Source: Candidatus Cryptobacteroides avicola
GTDB lineage: Bacteria > Bacteroidota > Bacteroidia > Bacteroidales > UBA932
DNA: 64,000 bases
Assembly: GCA_017695115.1 (NCBI GenBank)
Contig: JADILV010000047.1
Coordinates: 1-64,000, forward strand
Direction of reading: 5' to 3'
Part shown: in pieces, positions 27,556 through 37,147 of the stretch
Position numbering within the stretch: the stretch's first letter is position 1
How the letters are laid out: every line of letters begins with the position of its first letter
Made by a program: the position numbers and the translations under genes
Notes under the pieces: generated by a model
Told to the model about the DNA's origin: nothing
What the model saw: only the letters and a program-made list of their open reading frames with translations
Databases searched by the model: none

Positions 27556-29670
27556 ATGGAAACTCTTTTCAGAAAATGCTTTTTGGCAGCCTCGGTTGCG
27601 GCCGCGACGGCATGCCTGAGTTCATGCTCTCACGGGCAGAAAATCCAGATCTACCCTGAAAACGGGACAAGCCGGATAAAAGCACTGACAACCGCAGAGT
27701 ACGTGAGCACTCCTGACGGACTGGATGTAGTCTCACATACCGTAACGAAGCCGTCAGGAATCACTTTCAAGGGCAACTGGGATCTGTCAGGATGCAACAG
27801 GCTGATGCTCGATGTAACCAATCCGGACCCGTGTGAATATCTGCACCTGACCGTACAGATCGACAATCCCGGATGCAACCTCAGTTCAAAGACAGGCGTA
27901 TTCTATGACACGGTCTATATAAGCCCCGGTGAAACGGAAACCGTATCCATACCTCTTCCTCCCCGTTTCCCGCATCCCGAAGTCGCCGAATCATTCACCG
28001 GCATGAGGAGCACCCCATATTCCGTCTGGGGGTACGGCTCTGTCATAGACCTTACTGACATCAATGAAATCCACGTTTATGTAAACAAACCGCGCAGCGA
28101 CATAAAATGGACGCTCTCCGGCCTTTACGGAATCACGGGAAAACCCGGAAAACTGAAGCCGTGGATGGAAAAGGACAGTTCCGCATTTTTCCCTTTCATA
28201 GACAGATACGGTCAGTTCAAGCACAATGACTGGCCCGGCAAGACGCACTCGAACAAAGACTTGGCCATAGCAAAAGCTGAAGAGGCAAAGGATATCGCGG
28301 CTCATCCCGGCGCCGATGACAGATCACGATACGGAGGCTGGGCAGACGGCCCCAGACTTGAAGCCACAGGCCATTTCAGAGTAGAGAAAGTAGACGGGAA
28401 ATGGTGGATGGTCGATCCTGACGGCTATCTTTTCTGGTCGCATGGCGTCGTGCGGGTCACTCCGTCGACAGGAATCACGCCGCTGGACGCAAGGGAGTTC
28501 TATTTCGAAGAACTTCCGGAGAAGGATTCTCCATTGTACCAGTTCTTCTTCACTTGCGACACTCTGCTGAAACCATATTATGAAGTCCGGAATATCCGGC
28601 GCACATACGATTTCTCCTCTGCAAACATCTTCAGGAAATACGGAGAGAACTGGAGACAGGAATTTGCGGATATGGCCCACAAGAGGCTGAAAAGCTGGGG
28701 CATGAATACCATAGCGAACTCGTCCGACAAAAGCATCTGCCTCATGGACAAGACGGTATATACTGACCGCATAGAAATCAAGTCTCCTTATATAGAAGGG
28801 TCACAAAGCGGACTGTGGTGGAAATTCCGCGACCCGTACACAGAAGAATTCGCAGAATCAGTCCGCACACAACTGGAAGAACGCAGGAATGAACTGGAAG
28901 ATCCATGGTGTCTGGGGTTTTTCGTGGACAATGAAATAGGATGGGGAGAAGCCCATTCCATCGGGGAATGGACAATGCTGTCCCCGGCAAGCCAGCCGGC
29001 AAAAAAGGAAATGGTCCGCCGGCTGAAAGAAAAATACAGAGACATCGCACGCCTCAACTCGGCATGGACCACATCCTTCAAAAGCTGGTCAGATCTGGCA
29101 AGCTCGCAGGCCGGGCTGCCTGAAGCCGCAAAACCCGACCTCTGCGACTTCTCAAAGGCCGTCATCAGAAAATATTTCTCTACGACCCGGGAAATATTCA
29201 AAGAAATAGCGCCGGAAAAACTTTACCTCGGATGCAGGTTCGCCCGTTCAAACCCGGATGTCCTGAGAATCGCGGCCGAATACTGTGACGTTCTCAGCTA
29301 CAACATCTACAAGCACGATCTCAGCACATTCTCCCTGCCGGAAGGCATTGACAAGCCCGTGATAATCGGAGAGTTCCATTTCGGGGCAAAGGACAGGGGG
29401 CCGTTCCACCCGGGACTGATCAACACATACTCGCAGGAACAGAGAGGAGAGGCTTATGAACGGTATGTAGAGTCAGCCCTGGAAAACGCATATATAATCG
29501 GCACACACTGGCACCAGTTCTCCGACCAGGCGACTACGGGACGTTTCGACGGGGAAAACTTCCAGGTAGGCATGACCGATATCTGCGACAGACCCTATTA
29601 CGAAACGATCAGACATGTCCGCAATATCGGATACCGGATGTACGCAGTCCGGAGCGGCAGGGACAGATAA
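27556..29670 (+). CDS. GH50-like (beta-agarase family-like) lipoprotein glycosidase
   Basis: The 704-residue protein has a lipobox (LSSC, cysteine 24) and an N-terminal beta-sandwich (about 30-200). A TIM-barrel of clan GH-A follows, opening with GHFRVEKVDGKWWMVDPDG and FWSHGV, a typical GH50 entry. Candidate catalytic residues are E460 in FFVDNEIGW (acid/base) and E606 in IGEFHFGA (nucleophile). Characterised GH50 enzymes are beta-agarases, but the gut homologues may act on other beta-galactosides. The gene converges with SusD across a bidirectional terminator and has its own operator-bearing promoter. Confidence 0.78.
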   Translation: METLFRKCFLAASVAAATACLSSCSHGQKIQIYPENGTSRIKALTTAEYVSTPDGLDVVSHTVTKPSGITFKGNWDLSGCNRLMLDVTNPDPCEYLHLTVQIDNPGCNLSSKTGVFYDTVYISPGETETVSIPLPPRFPHPEVAESFTGMRSTPYSVWGYGSVIDLTDINEIHVYVNKPRSDIKWTLSGLYGITGKPGKLKPWMEKDSSAFFPFIDRYGQFKHNDWPGKTHSNKDLAIAKAEEAKDIAAHPGADDRSRYGGWADGPRLEATGHFRVEKVDGKWWMVDPDGYLFWSHGVVRVTPSTGITPLDAREFYFEELPEKDSPLYQFFFTCDTLLKPYYEVRNIRRTYDFSSANIFRKYGENWRQEFADMAHKRLKSWGMNTIANSSDKSICLMDKTVYTDRIEIKSPYIEGSQSGLWWKFRDPYTEEFAESVRTQLEERRNELEDPWCLGFFVDNEIGWGEAHSIGEWTMLSPASQPAKKEMVRRLKEKYRDIARLNSAWTTSFKSWSDLASSQAGLPEAAKPDLCDFSKAVIRKYFSTTREIFKEIAPEKLYLGCRFARSNPDVLRIAAEYCDVLSYNIYKHDLSTFSLPEGIDKPVIIGEFHFGAKDRGPFHPGLINTYSQEQRGEAYERYVESALENAYIIGTHWHQFSDQATTGRFDGENFQVGMTDICDRPYYETIRHVRNIGYRMYAVRSGRDR

Positions 29671-29709
29671 AAGAAAGACCGGCCCAGACTTTGAGCCGGT
29701 CTTTCTTTT
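29669..29709. terminator. Bidirectional terminator between GH50-like gene and susD
   Basis: A perfect 15-bp stem (AAAAGAAAGACCGGC with GCCGGTCTTTCTTTT) and an 11-base loop give T-rich ends on both strands. Confidence 0.85.
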
Positions 29710-29723
29710 AACATTGCAGTATA

Positions 29724-31592
29724 TCAATATCCCGGATTCGGTTCTATGTTAGGCATGACTTCCAGGGTAGTAGTCGGCACAGGCCACAGATAGTGCTTGC
29801 TCTCGTCAAACACGCGTTTTCCAAGAGTTATGGCATAGTTTGTAAAGAATGTGGACTCTCCCTTTGCAGGCGGAACCGTAAAGTCAGGACAGCCGTTCTC
29901 GTCAATCTGAGGGACAGCGCCATGGAACCACATTCCGTTATCAAGATACGCCCTCTGAAGAGTTTCATCCTTTTTAGGAAGACCGTAATTATAGAAATTC
30001 ATCACCTTTCCGGCAATTCTCCAGCGGTACAGGTCAAGATAGCGCAGGTTCTCGAAGGCAAACTCCATACGGCGCTCGGTCCTGATAATGGTACGCAATT
30101 CCGTCTGGTCTGTAGTGGTCACGGCAGGATAGGCATCCGAAGACCTGTCCACGCCGTATGCCCTTGACCGGACATCGTTGATCGCATCCAGTACAGACTG
30201 GTCAATGTCATTCATCTCGATTTTCGCTTCCGCATACATGAGAAGGATGTCGGCATATCTCAGAATCTTCTTGTCAGGTTCCACTTCAAAAGGAGACAGC
30301 CAGTCATTGTCTATACCTTTCTTGAGCACAAGCCCGTTATAGGATGCATAGGCATTGGAAGTACCTTCTATAAGGTATGACCTCGAATCATTATTGGTCA
30401 CATCTTTGCCCTCCCTGTCGCTATACACCGTAGTCTTCTCAAAATGAGGATTATACTCGACGCCCAAATGCTTTGTCCCGAATTCCACGATAGTATAGGC
30501 ACACCTCGGGTCCCTGTTCTTGAACGGCTCGTGCGGGTCATATAACGGAGATTCATCTATAGGAAGGCCGTCAGTACAAAGGAAGCAGCAGAGAAGATCC
30601 CATGACGGACATACTGTCGTACAGGAAGACGCCCCTGAAAGCCGGGAAAGCTTGGCCGTACACGACTGTCCGTTAAGATACTGGTATTTCGAGTTGTTCG
30701 AAAGAATCTTCGAACGTGGTATAACGAAGATGCCTTCCGGAGAATTCTTGGTCGACTGGAGGAAAAGGTTGCCGAAATCCTGGTGCAGAGTATAGACATT
30801 CAGGTCCATACACGATTTGGCCGCCTCTGCCGCCACTCCGAAAAGCCTTTCGGCCTCCCCGGCGTTGGCAAGTCCGGATTTGTCCCATTTACGGACTGAA
30901 GCGAAATACAGTGCAGTCCTGGCTTTCATGCCCAAAGCCGCACCCTGGGTGGCACGCTGCACCTCGGAACCGCTGTATTGCACGGGCAGCAGGAGCCTGG
31001 CCTGGTCAAAGTCGGCAAGCACATCTTCCAGAACAGACCATCTGTCCTGTCTTTCAAGCAGGTACGCTGCATCCCTGCCGGCTTCCGTATCTATGTCGAT
31101 ATCCTCATCCACTACTACGACATCCCCGAAATGCATCAGCAGCCTGGAATAGAAGCAGGCCCTGTAGAAAAGGGCGTTTCCCATTATCCTGTCATAGGAA
31201 TCCTTTCCGAGTTTCTCTTCCCCGGCTTTCTTCAATTCGGTGATGATCTTGTTGCACCTGTTGATTCCGGTATAGGTGACATTCCACATCTGTGTAACCA
31301 CCGGATTCGTACCGTTCAGATTGCCGTTCGTGAACGTAATCATTGTAGTACGGTTGGTAAAGTCATCGGTAAGCGCATCCAGTTCGCACTGGTTGCCTGA
31401 TGTCCACTCATTACGCTCCTGCGGCCAGAACTGGTGAAGAAGAAGCGCATTGAGATTCATGTCAAACTGTTCCACTGTCTGGAACCAGTTTCCCGTAGAG
31501 GCTTCATCCTGCGGAGAAAGATCCAGATTGCTGCAAGAAAGCAGGACAGTGCCGCAAAGCAGCGCACTTATTATTATTTTCAATGGTTTCAT
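29724..31592 (-). CDS. SusD-like outer-membrane glycan-binding lipoprotein
   Basis: From MKPLKIIISALLCGTVLLSC the protein is 622 residues with lipid-anchor cysteine 20; the longer open frame to 31700 is overlap with susC. SusD/RagB traits are the helical N-terminal TPR scaffold (LLLHQFWPQERNEWTSGN; GNALFYRACFYSRLLMHFGDV) and the C-terminal ADILLMYAEAKIEMN then RTERRMEFAFENLRYLDLYRW. It binds the oligosaccharide above the SusC pore. It follows susC on the same strand (32-base gap). Confidence 0.95.
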   Translation of the reverse strand: MKPLKIIISALLCGTVLLSCSNLDLSPQDEASTGNWFQTVEQFDMNLNALLLHQFWPQERNEWTSGNQCELDALTDDFTNRTTMITFTNGNLNGTNPVVTQMWNVTYTGINRCNKIITELKKAGEEKLGKDSYDRIMGNALFYRACFYSRLLMHFGDVVVVDEDIDIDTEAGRDAAYLLERQDRWSVLEDVLADFDQARLLLPVQYSGSEVQRATQGAALGMKARTALYFASVRKWDKSGLANAGEAERLFGVAAEAAKSCMDLNVYTLHQDFGNLFLQSTKNSPEGIFVIPRSKILSNNSKYQYLNGQSCTAKLSRLSGASSCTTVCPSWDLLCCFLCTDGLPIDESPLYDPHEPFKNRDPRCAYTIVEFGTKHLGVEYNPHFEKTTVYSDREGKDVTNNDSRSYLIEGTSNAYASYNGLVLKKGIDNDWLSPFEVEPDKKILRYADILLMYAEAKIEMNDIDQSVLDAINDVRSRAYGVDRSSDAYPAVTTTDQTELRTIIRTERRMEFAFENLRYLDLYRWRIAGKVMNFYNYGLPKKDETLQRAYLDNGMWFHGAVPQIDENGCPDFTVPPAKGESTFFTNYAITLGKRVFDESKHYLWPVPTTTLEVMPNIEPNPGY

Positions 31593-31624
31593 ATATTTTT
31601 CTCTATAATATTCAAAGATTCGTG

Positions 31625-34600
31625 TCAGAACGTAATGGATGCGGAAAGCAGTACCGACTTGGTTATCGGATAGGCGGATACGCCTCCTTCCGGGTCCCAT
31701 CCTTTAGGGAAATGGCTGTATGTGAAAAAGTCGGTAAGCGTGACTGCAAAACGCAGATTCTTCACCCATATCCGGCGCATCCACTTGTCCGGGAGCGTAT
31801 ATCCGAGAGTGATGTTCTTCACGCGGAAATACGACCCGTCAAACAGCCAGAAGTCCGAATATGAATAATTGCTCTCGTTGCTGTTCCATGAATAGCGCGG
31901 ATATCTGGCATTCATATTCTGCTCTACGGTATTCTTGCGGCTCCATGACTTGCCGATGATTTCCTGCGGAACGTTGTACCACTGCGCACGCAACGGCTGC
32001 ACCATGTATGTCGAAAGATATGAATTCCTCTTTCCGACTCCCTGGAAATCAAGGCTGAAATCTATTCCCTTCCATGCCATGGAAATGTTCCCTCCGAAAT
32101 TGAAATGAGGAAGAGACGACCCGAGGACGGTCCTGTCGTATTCATTGTTTATCAGAGGATTCTCAGGATCCGCATCAGCAAGGTTCTTGTACCGGATATC
32201 ACCGATCTGCTCATTCCCGTATTTTGCCGCGGCATCCACCTCGGCCTGGGTCTGGAACAGGCCGTCGCTCACGAATCCGTACCATGAATTGTATTCTACC
32301 CCTTCCTTGATTATCTTGCCTCCGCTGATTATCTCCTTGTTCCCGATGTAGCCCATTGTAGACACATCGTCAGACAAGTTGAACGACACCGAATAGCTGA
32401 AATCACCCACATGGTCACGCCATCCTAAAGTTATTTCCCAGCCTTTGGTGTTCATTGTACCTACATTGTCATACGGGTCGGACAATCCTATAATCGGTGC
32501 GATAGGTACGGTAAGGAGCATGTCGTCAGTCCTTTTGTAATAATAGTCTCCGCTGAAAGTCAGCCTGTTGTCAAGAAACTCCAGATCGAGGCCCACATCG
32601 TATGTAGTGGTCGTCTCCCAGGAAAGGTCACTTATGACGGCAGCAGTCTGCGAGTATCCCGGAAGAGCGGAAACATTGTTGCCGACATAACCTACAGAAT
32701 GGTCAGGAGTCAGCGTGCTCTGGTAAGGATAGTATCCCTGGATCCTTTCGTTTCCGAGCTGGCCGTATGAAAGCCTGAGCTTACCGAAGTCCAGTATCCC
32801 TTTGGCTCCTTCCATAAATTTCTCGTTCGTGAACACCCATCCGGCCGATGCCGAAAGGAATGTCCCCCATCTGTTTTCCGCCGAAAAGCGGGAAGAACCG
32901 TCCACGCGGATATTGCCCTGGATATAGTATTTGTTCTTGTAGTTATACATCACCCTGCCGAAGAACGACCTGCGCGAAAGCTGATAGACATTCTCGCTGC
33001 CGGCTACGACTGCATCCGTGCTTCCGGCCGAAAGATAAGGAATCATGGAATGAGGGAACGACGAGTTGCCGGCCATCAGGCCCTCCTCATTATACCAGTA
33101 GTTCTCGTATCCGGCCATGGCGCTGAAATTGTGGTCGGAGGCAAATGTTTCACTGTAATTGGCATAAATCTGTGTAGTATGGCTGAAAACGTCATTGCGT
33201 TTTTCTTCCAATGTAGTCTGGGTCGCCTGTGAAATATAATTGGCACTGGTTGCCGACAGGTCATCCGGTGAACTCCAGTACGGAACCTGCTTTGTAAAGT
33301 CCTTCGATTTAGTGTATGTGAAGTTCGGAGCGAACACTCCCGTTACAGTCAATCCTTTCACAGGGGTTATATCCAGCTGGAAACGCGCCCCTACTTTATA
33401 TATGTCCCGGTTTTTCGTACCGCCGTCCATCAGTGCCGCGTAGATATTGTTGGAATCCTTGCCCGGAGCCCAGTTTCCGTTGCTCCACTGTGCCGCATAG
33501 ATCGGAGGCACGAACCTCATGAGGGAAGACGGAGAAGAGGCAGGATCAAGTTCATCCGTCTTGCGCAAAGAAAGATCCGCCGCCACGCGCATCCACTTGA
33601 ATACCTTGATGTCATTATTCAGACGCACATTGTACCTCTGCCATTCGAGATTCTTGGTGAACAGCCCGTCCACGTCATCATAATTCAGACTCAGGACGGA
33701 ACTGTAGTTCTGCTTTCCGGTCCTCACGGTCAGATTGTGCGACTGACGCAAAGAATAGTCCTTCAGGACAAGGTCACGCCAGTTCACATTCGGATACAGG
33801 TCCGGATCAGCAGCGTTATTCTGCCAGTAATTGTCGATATACTCCTGCGAGAACTCCTGATACCAGCCTCCCGCCGGAGTATCATTATAACGAAGCTCGT
33901 TTATAGCCTCCATGTATCCGATCGCATCCGCATACTCAGGCATAGAAGTAGGCGAATCGAAACCTATCGAATAACTGTATGAGACGCTTGTCCCTTGTGA
34001 ACCGCCCCTTTTGGTGGTTATCAGAATCACTCCTGCCGCCGCCTGAGATCCGTATATGGAAGCAGACGCCGCATCTTTAAGCACCGTTATGCTTTCTACA
34101 TCGGACGAGCTGACATCGGTAAGGCTTCCCGGAACTCCGTCTATCAGAATAAGCGGGTCAGACGCCCCTTCCGTCATTGAAGTGATACCTCTGACCCTTA
34201 TGGTAGCCTCCTGCCCCGGAGCCGAACTCGTCCTCGTGACCGTCACTCCCGGCATGGCGCCCTGTAGCGCCGTCGATATGGTCGGCTGCTGGCGTTGCAT
34301 CAGGGACTTGTTGGACACCGAGCTCAAAGCTCCCGTAAGGTCTTTTTTCTTCACTGTACCGTAACCGACAACAACCACTTCTTCCAGCAGGGTCGTGTCT
34401 ATTTCAAGCACAATATCAAGGACTCCATCTGAAGCCGATGCAAGGCTCACGGTCTGTGGCCTGTAACCGATACAGCTGACGGTGACAGTAGCGTCGGCAG
34501 CCGGAGGCAAAGACATTTCCAGCACGTACGATCCGTCCACGTCAGTCGCAGCTCCATGAGACGTACCGTTCACGATGACAGCGGCGCCGATGACAGGCTG

Positions 34601-34714
34601 GCCGTCAGTCCCGGTAATTACTCCTTTAAGGGAATAACCCTGGGCAAAAGACATTGTTGCACCGAATAGCATTGCTATCGCAGCAAACACAATTTTTAAT
34701 AGCTCGTTTTTCAT
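31625..34714 (-). CDS. SusC-like TonB-dependent outer-membrane transporter
   Basis: The 1029-residue protein has a signal peptide (about 1-25), a CarboxypepD_reg-like domain (about 28-110), a plug starting near LEEVVVVGYGTVKKKDLTGA, and a long barrel ending in phenylalanine. It imports oligosaccharides using TonB energy, with SusD as lid. No N-terminal STN domain is present, so it lacks the anti-sigma signalling module; this fits control by a cytoplasmic GntR-LacI repressor. The promoter at 34770-34800 has the shared operator. Confidence 0.96.
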   Translation of the reverse strand: MKNELLKIVFAAIAMLFGATMSFAQGYSLKGVITGTDGQPVIGAAVIVNGTSHGAATDVDGSYVLEMSLPPAADATVTVSCIGYRPQTVSLASASDGVLDIVLEIDTTLLEEVVVVGYGTVKKKDLTGALSSVSNKSLMQRQQPTISTALQGAMPGVTVTRTSSAPGQEATIRVRGITSMTEGASDPLILIDGVPGSLTDVSSSDVESITVLKDAASASIYGSQAAAGVILITTKRGGSQGTSVSYSYSIGFDSPTSMPEYADAIGYMEAINELRYNDTPAGGWYQEFSQEYIDNYWQNNAADPDLYPNVNWRDLVLKDYSLRQSHNLTVRTGKQNYSSVLSLNYDDVDGLFTKNLEWQRYNVRLNNDIKVFKWMRVAADLSLRKTDELDPASSPSSLMRFVPPIYAAQWSNGNWAPGKDSNNIYAALMDGGTKNRDIYKVGARFQLDITPVKGLTVTGVFAPNFTYTKSKDFTKQVPYWSSPDDLSATSANYISQATQTTLEEKRNDVFSHTTQIYANYSETFASDHNFSAMAGYENYWYNEEGLMAGNSSFPHSMIPYLSAGSTDAVVAGSENVYQLSRRSFFGRVMYNYKNKYYIQGNIRVDGSSRFSAENRWGTFLSASAGWVFTNEKFMEGAKGILDFGKLRLSYGQLGNERIQGYYPYQSTLTPDHSVGYVGNNVSALPGYSQTAAVISDLSWETTTTYDVGLDLEFLDNRLTFSGDYYYKRTDDMLLTVPIAPIIGLSDPYDNVGTMNTKGWEITLGWRDHVGDFSYSVSFNLSDDVSTMGYIGNKEIISGGKIIKEGVEYNSWYGFVSDGLFQTQAEVDAAAKYGNEQIGDIRYKNLADADPENPLINNEYDRTVLGSSLPHFNFGGNISMAWKGIDFSLDFQGVGKRNSYLSTYMVQPLRAQWYNVPQEIIGKSWSRKNTVEQNMNARYPRYSWNSNESNYSYSDFWLFDGSYFRVKNITLGYTLPDKWMRRIWVKNLRFAVTLTDFFTYSHFPKGWDPEGGVSAYPITKSVLLSASITF

Positions 34715-34748
34715 AAGACTGGGAATGAAAATATTCGTTGTTCTTATA

Positions 34749-34800
34749 CTTGTGTGGTGTAGTGTGGTGCAAATGTATGTCTAATATTTCTATTATGCAA
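34749..34800 (-). promoter_or_regulatory. Promoter and shared operator (site 3) of susC-susD
   Basis: The minus strand reads TTG-N20-TACATTTG (-33 at 34798-34800, -7 at 34770-34777), running into TTTGCACCACACTACA and then a second CACCACAC copy 10 bases on. It aligns without gaps to site 1 over more than 20 bases. Confidence 0.72.
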
Positions 34801-34890
34801 ACTTTGAAGATTAAAATTACGTTAAATCAAACGGACGCCCCTTTTGAAAAAGCCTTAACAGGTATTATTTCAAGGATTTTATGCAAATTT

Positions 34891-34943
34891 TTGTATATTA
34901 CGGTTTTTTTACTTTTCTTTGCACCAAACTACACAACACCACA
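34891..34943 (+). promoter_or_regulatory. Promoter and shared operator (site 4) of the exported protein-sulfatase operon
   Basis: The plus strand reads TTG-N20-TTTCTTTG (34891-34893 and 34914-34921), one base off the -7 consensus. TTTGCACCAAACTACA and an ACACCACA repeat follow. The start codon of the next gene is at 34955. Confidence 0.65.
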
Positions 34944-34954
34944 TTTATCGTATT

Positions 34955-35611
34955 ATGACAAGACGATTATCTGCCACCTTGCTGGCATTGTCGCTCATTT
35001 GCCTGCAGGCAATACGGGCGCAGACCATCGACAAGACTCTGGCATCTACACTCGGGCCCGCAGAACTGCAGGATCTGTATGAAATCTGCAGGCATTCGAC
35101 CCTGACGCCGGAGCAGCAGAAAGACCTTTCTGCACTGCTGTCTGAAAAAAACGCCATGTTCATGGAATTTTTCAGACAGAATGACGGATTCCTGACCCTG
35201 GAGCAGGAAAAACAGCTCACCGGGATGAAGGAGTCCGCCATGCGCAAAGTAATGTCAGACGAACAGCTGATGCAGTATTTCAGGTATCTCGCCACTTCGG
35301 ATGCCACCCGTGCCGGACACGAGGCCAGAGACGCCGTAGCGGCCCAGATGAATCTCACATACATGGAGAGGAAGTACATAAACAACACTTTCTATGTAAT
35401 AGAACAGGAATCTTATGCTCTCAGGATGTTGTATAAAGGCCAGACAAAACGCATCCGGGAAGAGATACAGAAAGTCTATGAGAGGGAAATCGGATATCTT
35501 ATACAGAAAAGCGGCATATTCGTGGACAGGGACATGAAAGCCACCCGGAAATTCATCCTCAACGACTACGCTCCGCTTACTCCCGAGACAGCACAGGAAC
35601 CGGCTGAATGA
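34955..35611 (+). CDS. Exported helical protein of unknown function
   Basis: From MTRRLSATLLALSLICLQAIRAQ the protein is 218 residues with a cleavable signal peptide (about 1-22). The rest is predicted almost wholly alpha-helical, charged and without cysteine-rich or catalytic motifs; I do not recognise a named family. Its stop overlaps the first possible sulfatase ATG and lies 26 bases before the likely sulfatase start, so the two are co-transcribed under operator site 4. Absence of a lipobox points to the periplasm. A chaperone-like or structural role is possible, but nothing in the sequence shows it. Confidence 0.75.
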   Translation: MTRRLSATLLALSLICLQAIRAQTIDKTLASTLGPAELQDLYEICRHSTLTPEQQKDLSALLSEKNAMFMEFFRQNDGFLTLEQEKQLTGMKESAMRKVMSDEQLMQYFRYLATSDATRAGHEARDAVAAQMNLTYMERKYINNTFYVIEQESYALRMLYKGQTKRIREEIQKVYEREIGYLIQKSGIFVDRDMKATRKFILNDYAPLTPETAQEPAE

Positions 35612-35637
35612 CAACAATCACAACCAAGGAGACAATC

Positions 35638-37134
35638 ATGACAGACATCACGAAAATACTTTTGGGGGCAGGGGCCCTGTCCGCTTTCGGGGCATCCGCC
35701 GCGCCTGCCGTATCGGCACAGGAACCGGCGGGGAAAACCCGGCCGAACATACTTTTCATCGCGGTCGATGACCTCAAGCCGAACATTTCACCTTACGGAG
35801 ACACTTTGGCCAGGACACCGGCATTCGACAGGCTGGCAGCCCGCGGAGTGACATTCATGAACAACTATTGCCAGTTCCCTCTGAGCGGCCCGTCAAGAGC
35901 CAGCGTACTCACAGGACTACGTCCCGACCATACCGGAGTATACACCCTCGACGGAATCTTCAGGGTAAACAACCCGGAAATCGTCACCATGCCGGAATAT
36001 TTCAAGGACAACGGATACGAGACCATCGGGATAGGCAAGATATTCCACCCTCTTGCAGACAAGACATACAACAACGACCCCCAGTCCTGGTCGCAGCCGT
36101 ACAATATGCCTTCGGCTCCCGTATACGTCCTGTCCAATGCCAAGCCGGCTACGGAATGCGTCGATGTGCCGGACAACGCCTACAAGGACGGCATGGTCGC
36201 CGATGAAGCAGTAGAGCAGATCGGAAAACTGAAAGACAGCGGGAAACCTTTCTTCCTGGCCGTAGGGTTTATCCGGCCGCACCTTCCGTTCGTCGCCCCG
36301 AAAAAATACTGGGACCTGTACGACCGGGAGGACATGCCGCTGGCTGAATTCAGGACCATGTCGGAAAACCCCGTACTCTGCGCATACCACAACTCCAATG
36401 AAGTGAAAGCCTACACCGACATCCCTTCATTCCACAGTTTCATGCCGGGACAGGAACTCGACGAAGACATCCAGAAGCAGCTGATACACGGGTACTATGC
36501 CTGTACATCCTACACGGACGCGCAGATAGGAAAGGTGCTGGATGCACTGGAAGAGAACGGCCTGGCGGACAATACCATCGTGGTGGTATGGGGAGACCAC
36601 GGCTACCACCTCGGTGACCACGGGCTGTGGAGCAAGCTGACCAATTTCGAGGCTCCGACCAGAACCCTCATGATGATTTCCGCACCGGGGATGCAGGAAG
36701 GCAAGAAGTGCCGGAGCATCACAGAGTTCGTGGACATCTATCCGACACTCTGCGATCTGGCGGGACTGGACGTGCCTGAAAATCTGGACGGCACCAGCCT
36801 CGTGAAAGTCCTGAAGAATCCGAAGACCAAAGTGAAAGACTATGCTTTCATGCAGGCCAACCGTCAGGAAATCCAGGGCTACTCTATCAGGGACGGGCGC
36901 TACCGCTATGTGGAATGGGTGCGCGGCTTCAAGACCTGTCTCGAATACGACCCGTCCGCAGTAGTCGGAAGGGAGTTCTATGACTACACGGCAGACCCCC
37001 TGGAGACCCGCAATGCCATAGATGACCCGAAATACCGGAGCCAGATAAAGAAAATGGAGACCCGCCTGCACCGGTTCTACCAGGAGCAGCTCGAGTCCCC
37101 CATGAGCGAAAAGATCGCCGAACTGTACAGATAA
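35638..37134 (+). CDS. Serine-type sulfatase (S1 family, iduronate-2-sulfatase-like subgroup)
   Basis: I chose the ATG at 35638 because AAGGAG lies 6 bases upstream and it begins a signal peptide (MTDITKILLGAGALSAFGAS then AAPAVSAQ); an ATG at 35608 is in frame. The 498-residue enzyme has the opening NILFIAVDDLKP with metal-binding aspartates and the activation motif S83-G-P-S-R87. Serine rather than cysteine would be converted to formylglycine by an anaerobic sulfatase-maturating enzyme, which is not encoded in the window. Further motifs are GIGKIFHP and VVWGDHGYHLGDHG. It would remove sulfate from the glycan handled by the locus, in the periplasm. It is the last gene before clpB on the other strand. 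Confidence 0.92.
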   Translation: MTDITKILLGAGALSAFGASAAPAVSAQEPAGKTRPNILFIAVDDLKPNISPYGDTLARTPAFDRLAARGVTFMNNYCQFPLSGPSRASVLTGLRPDHTGVYTLDGIFRVNNPEIVTMPEYFKDNGYETIGIGKIFHPLADKTYNNDPQSWSQPYNMPSAPVYVLSNAKPATECVDVPDNAYKDGMVADEAVEQIGKLKDSGKPFFLAVGFIRPHLPFVAPKKYWDLYDREDMPLAEFRTMSENPVLCAYHNSNEVKAYTDIPSFHSFMPGQELDEDIQKQLIHGYYACTSYTDAQIGKVLDALEENGLADNTIVVVWGDHGYHLGDHGLWSKLTNFEAPTRTLMMISAPGMQEGKKCRSITEFVDIYPTLCDLAGLDVPENLDGTSLVKVLKNPKTKVKDYAFMQANRQEIQGYSIRDGRYRYVEWVRGFKTCLEYDPSAVVGREFYDYTADPLETRNAIDDPKYRSQIKKMETRLHRFYQEQLESPMSEKIAELYR

Positions 37135-37147
37135 TTTCTATATACGG

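Noticed and set aside
31593..31700. Longer susD start
   Set aside because: The extension lies inside the end of susC and would put the lipobox at an internal position.
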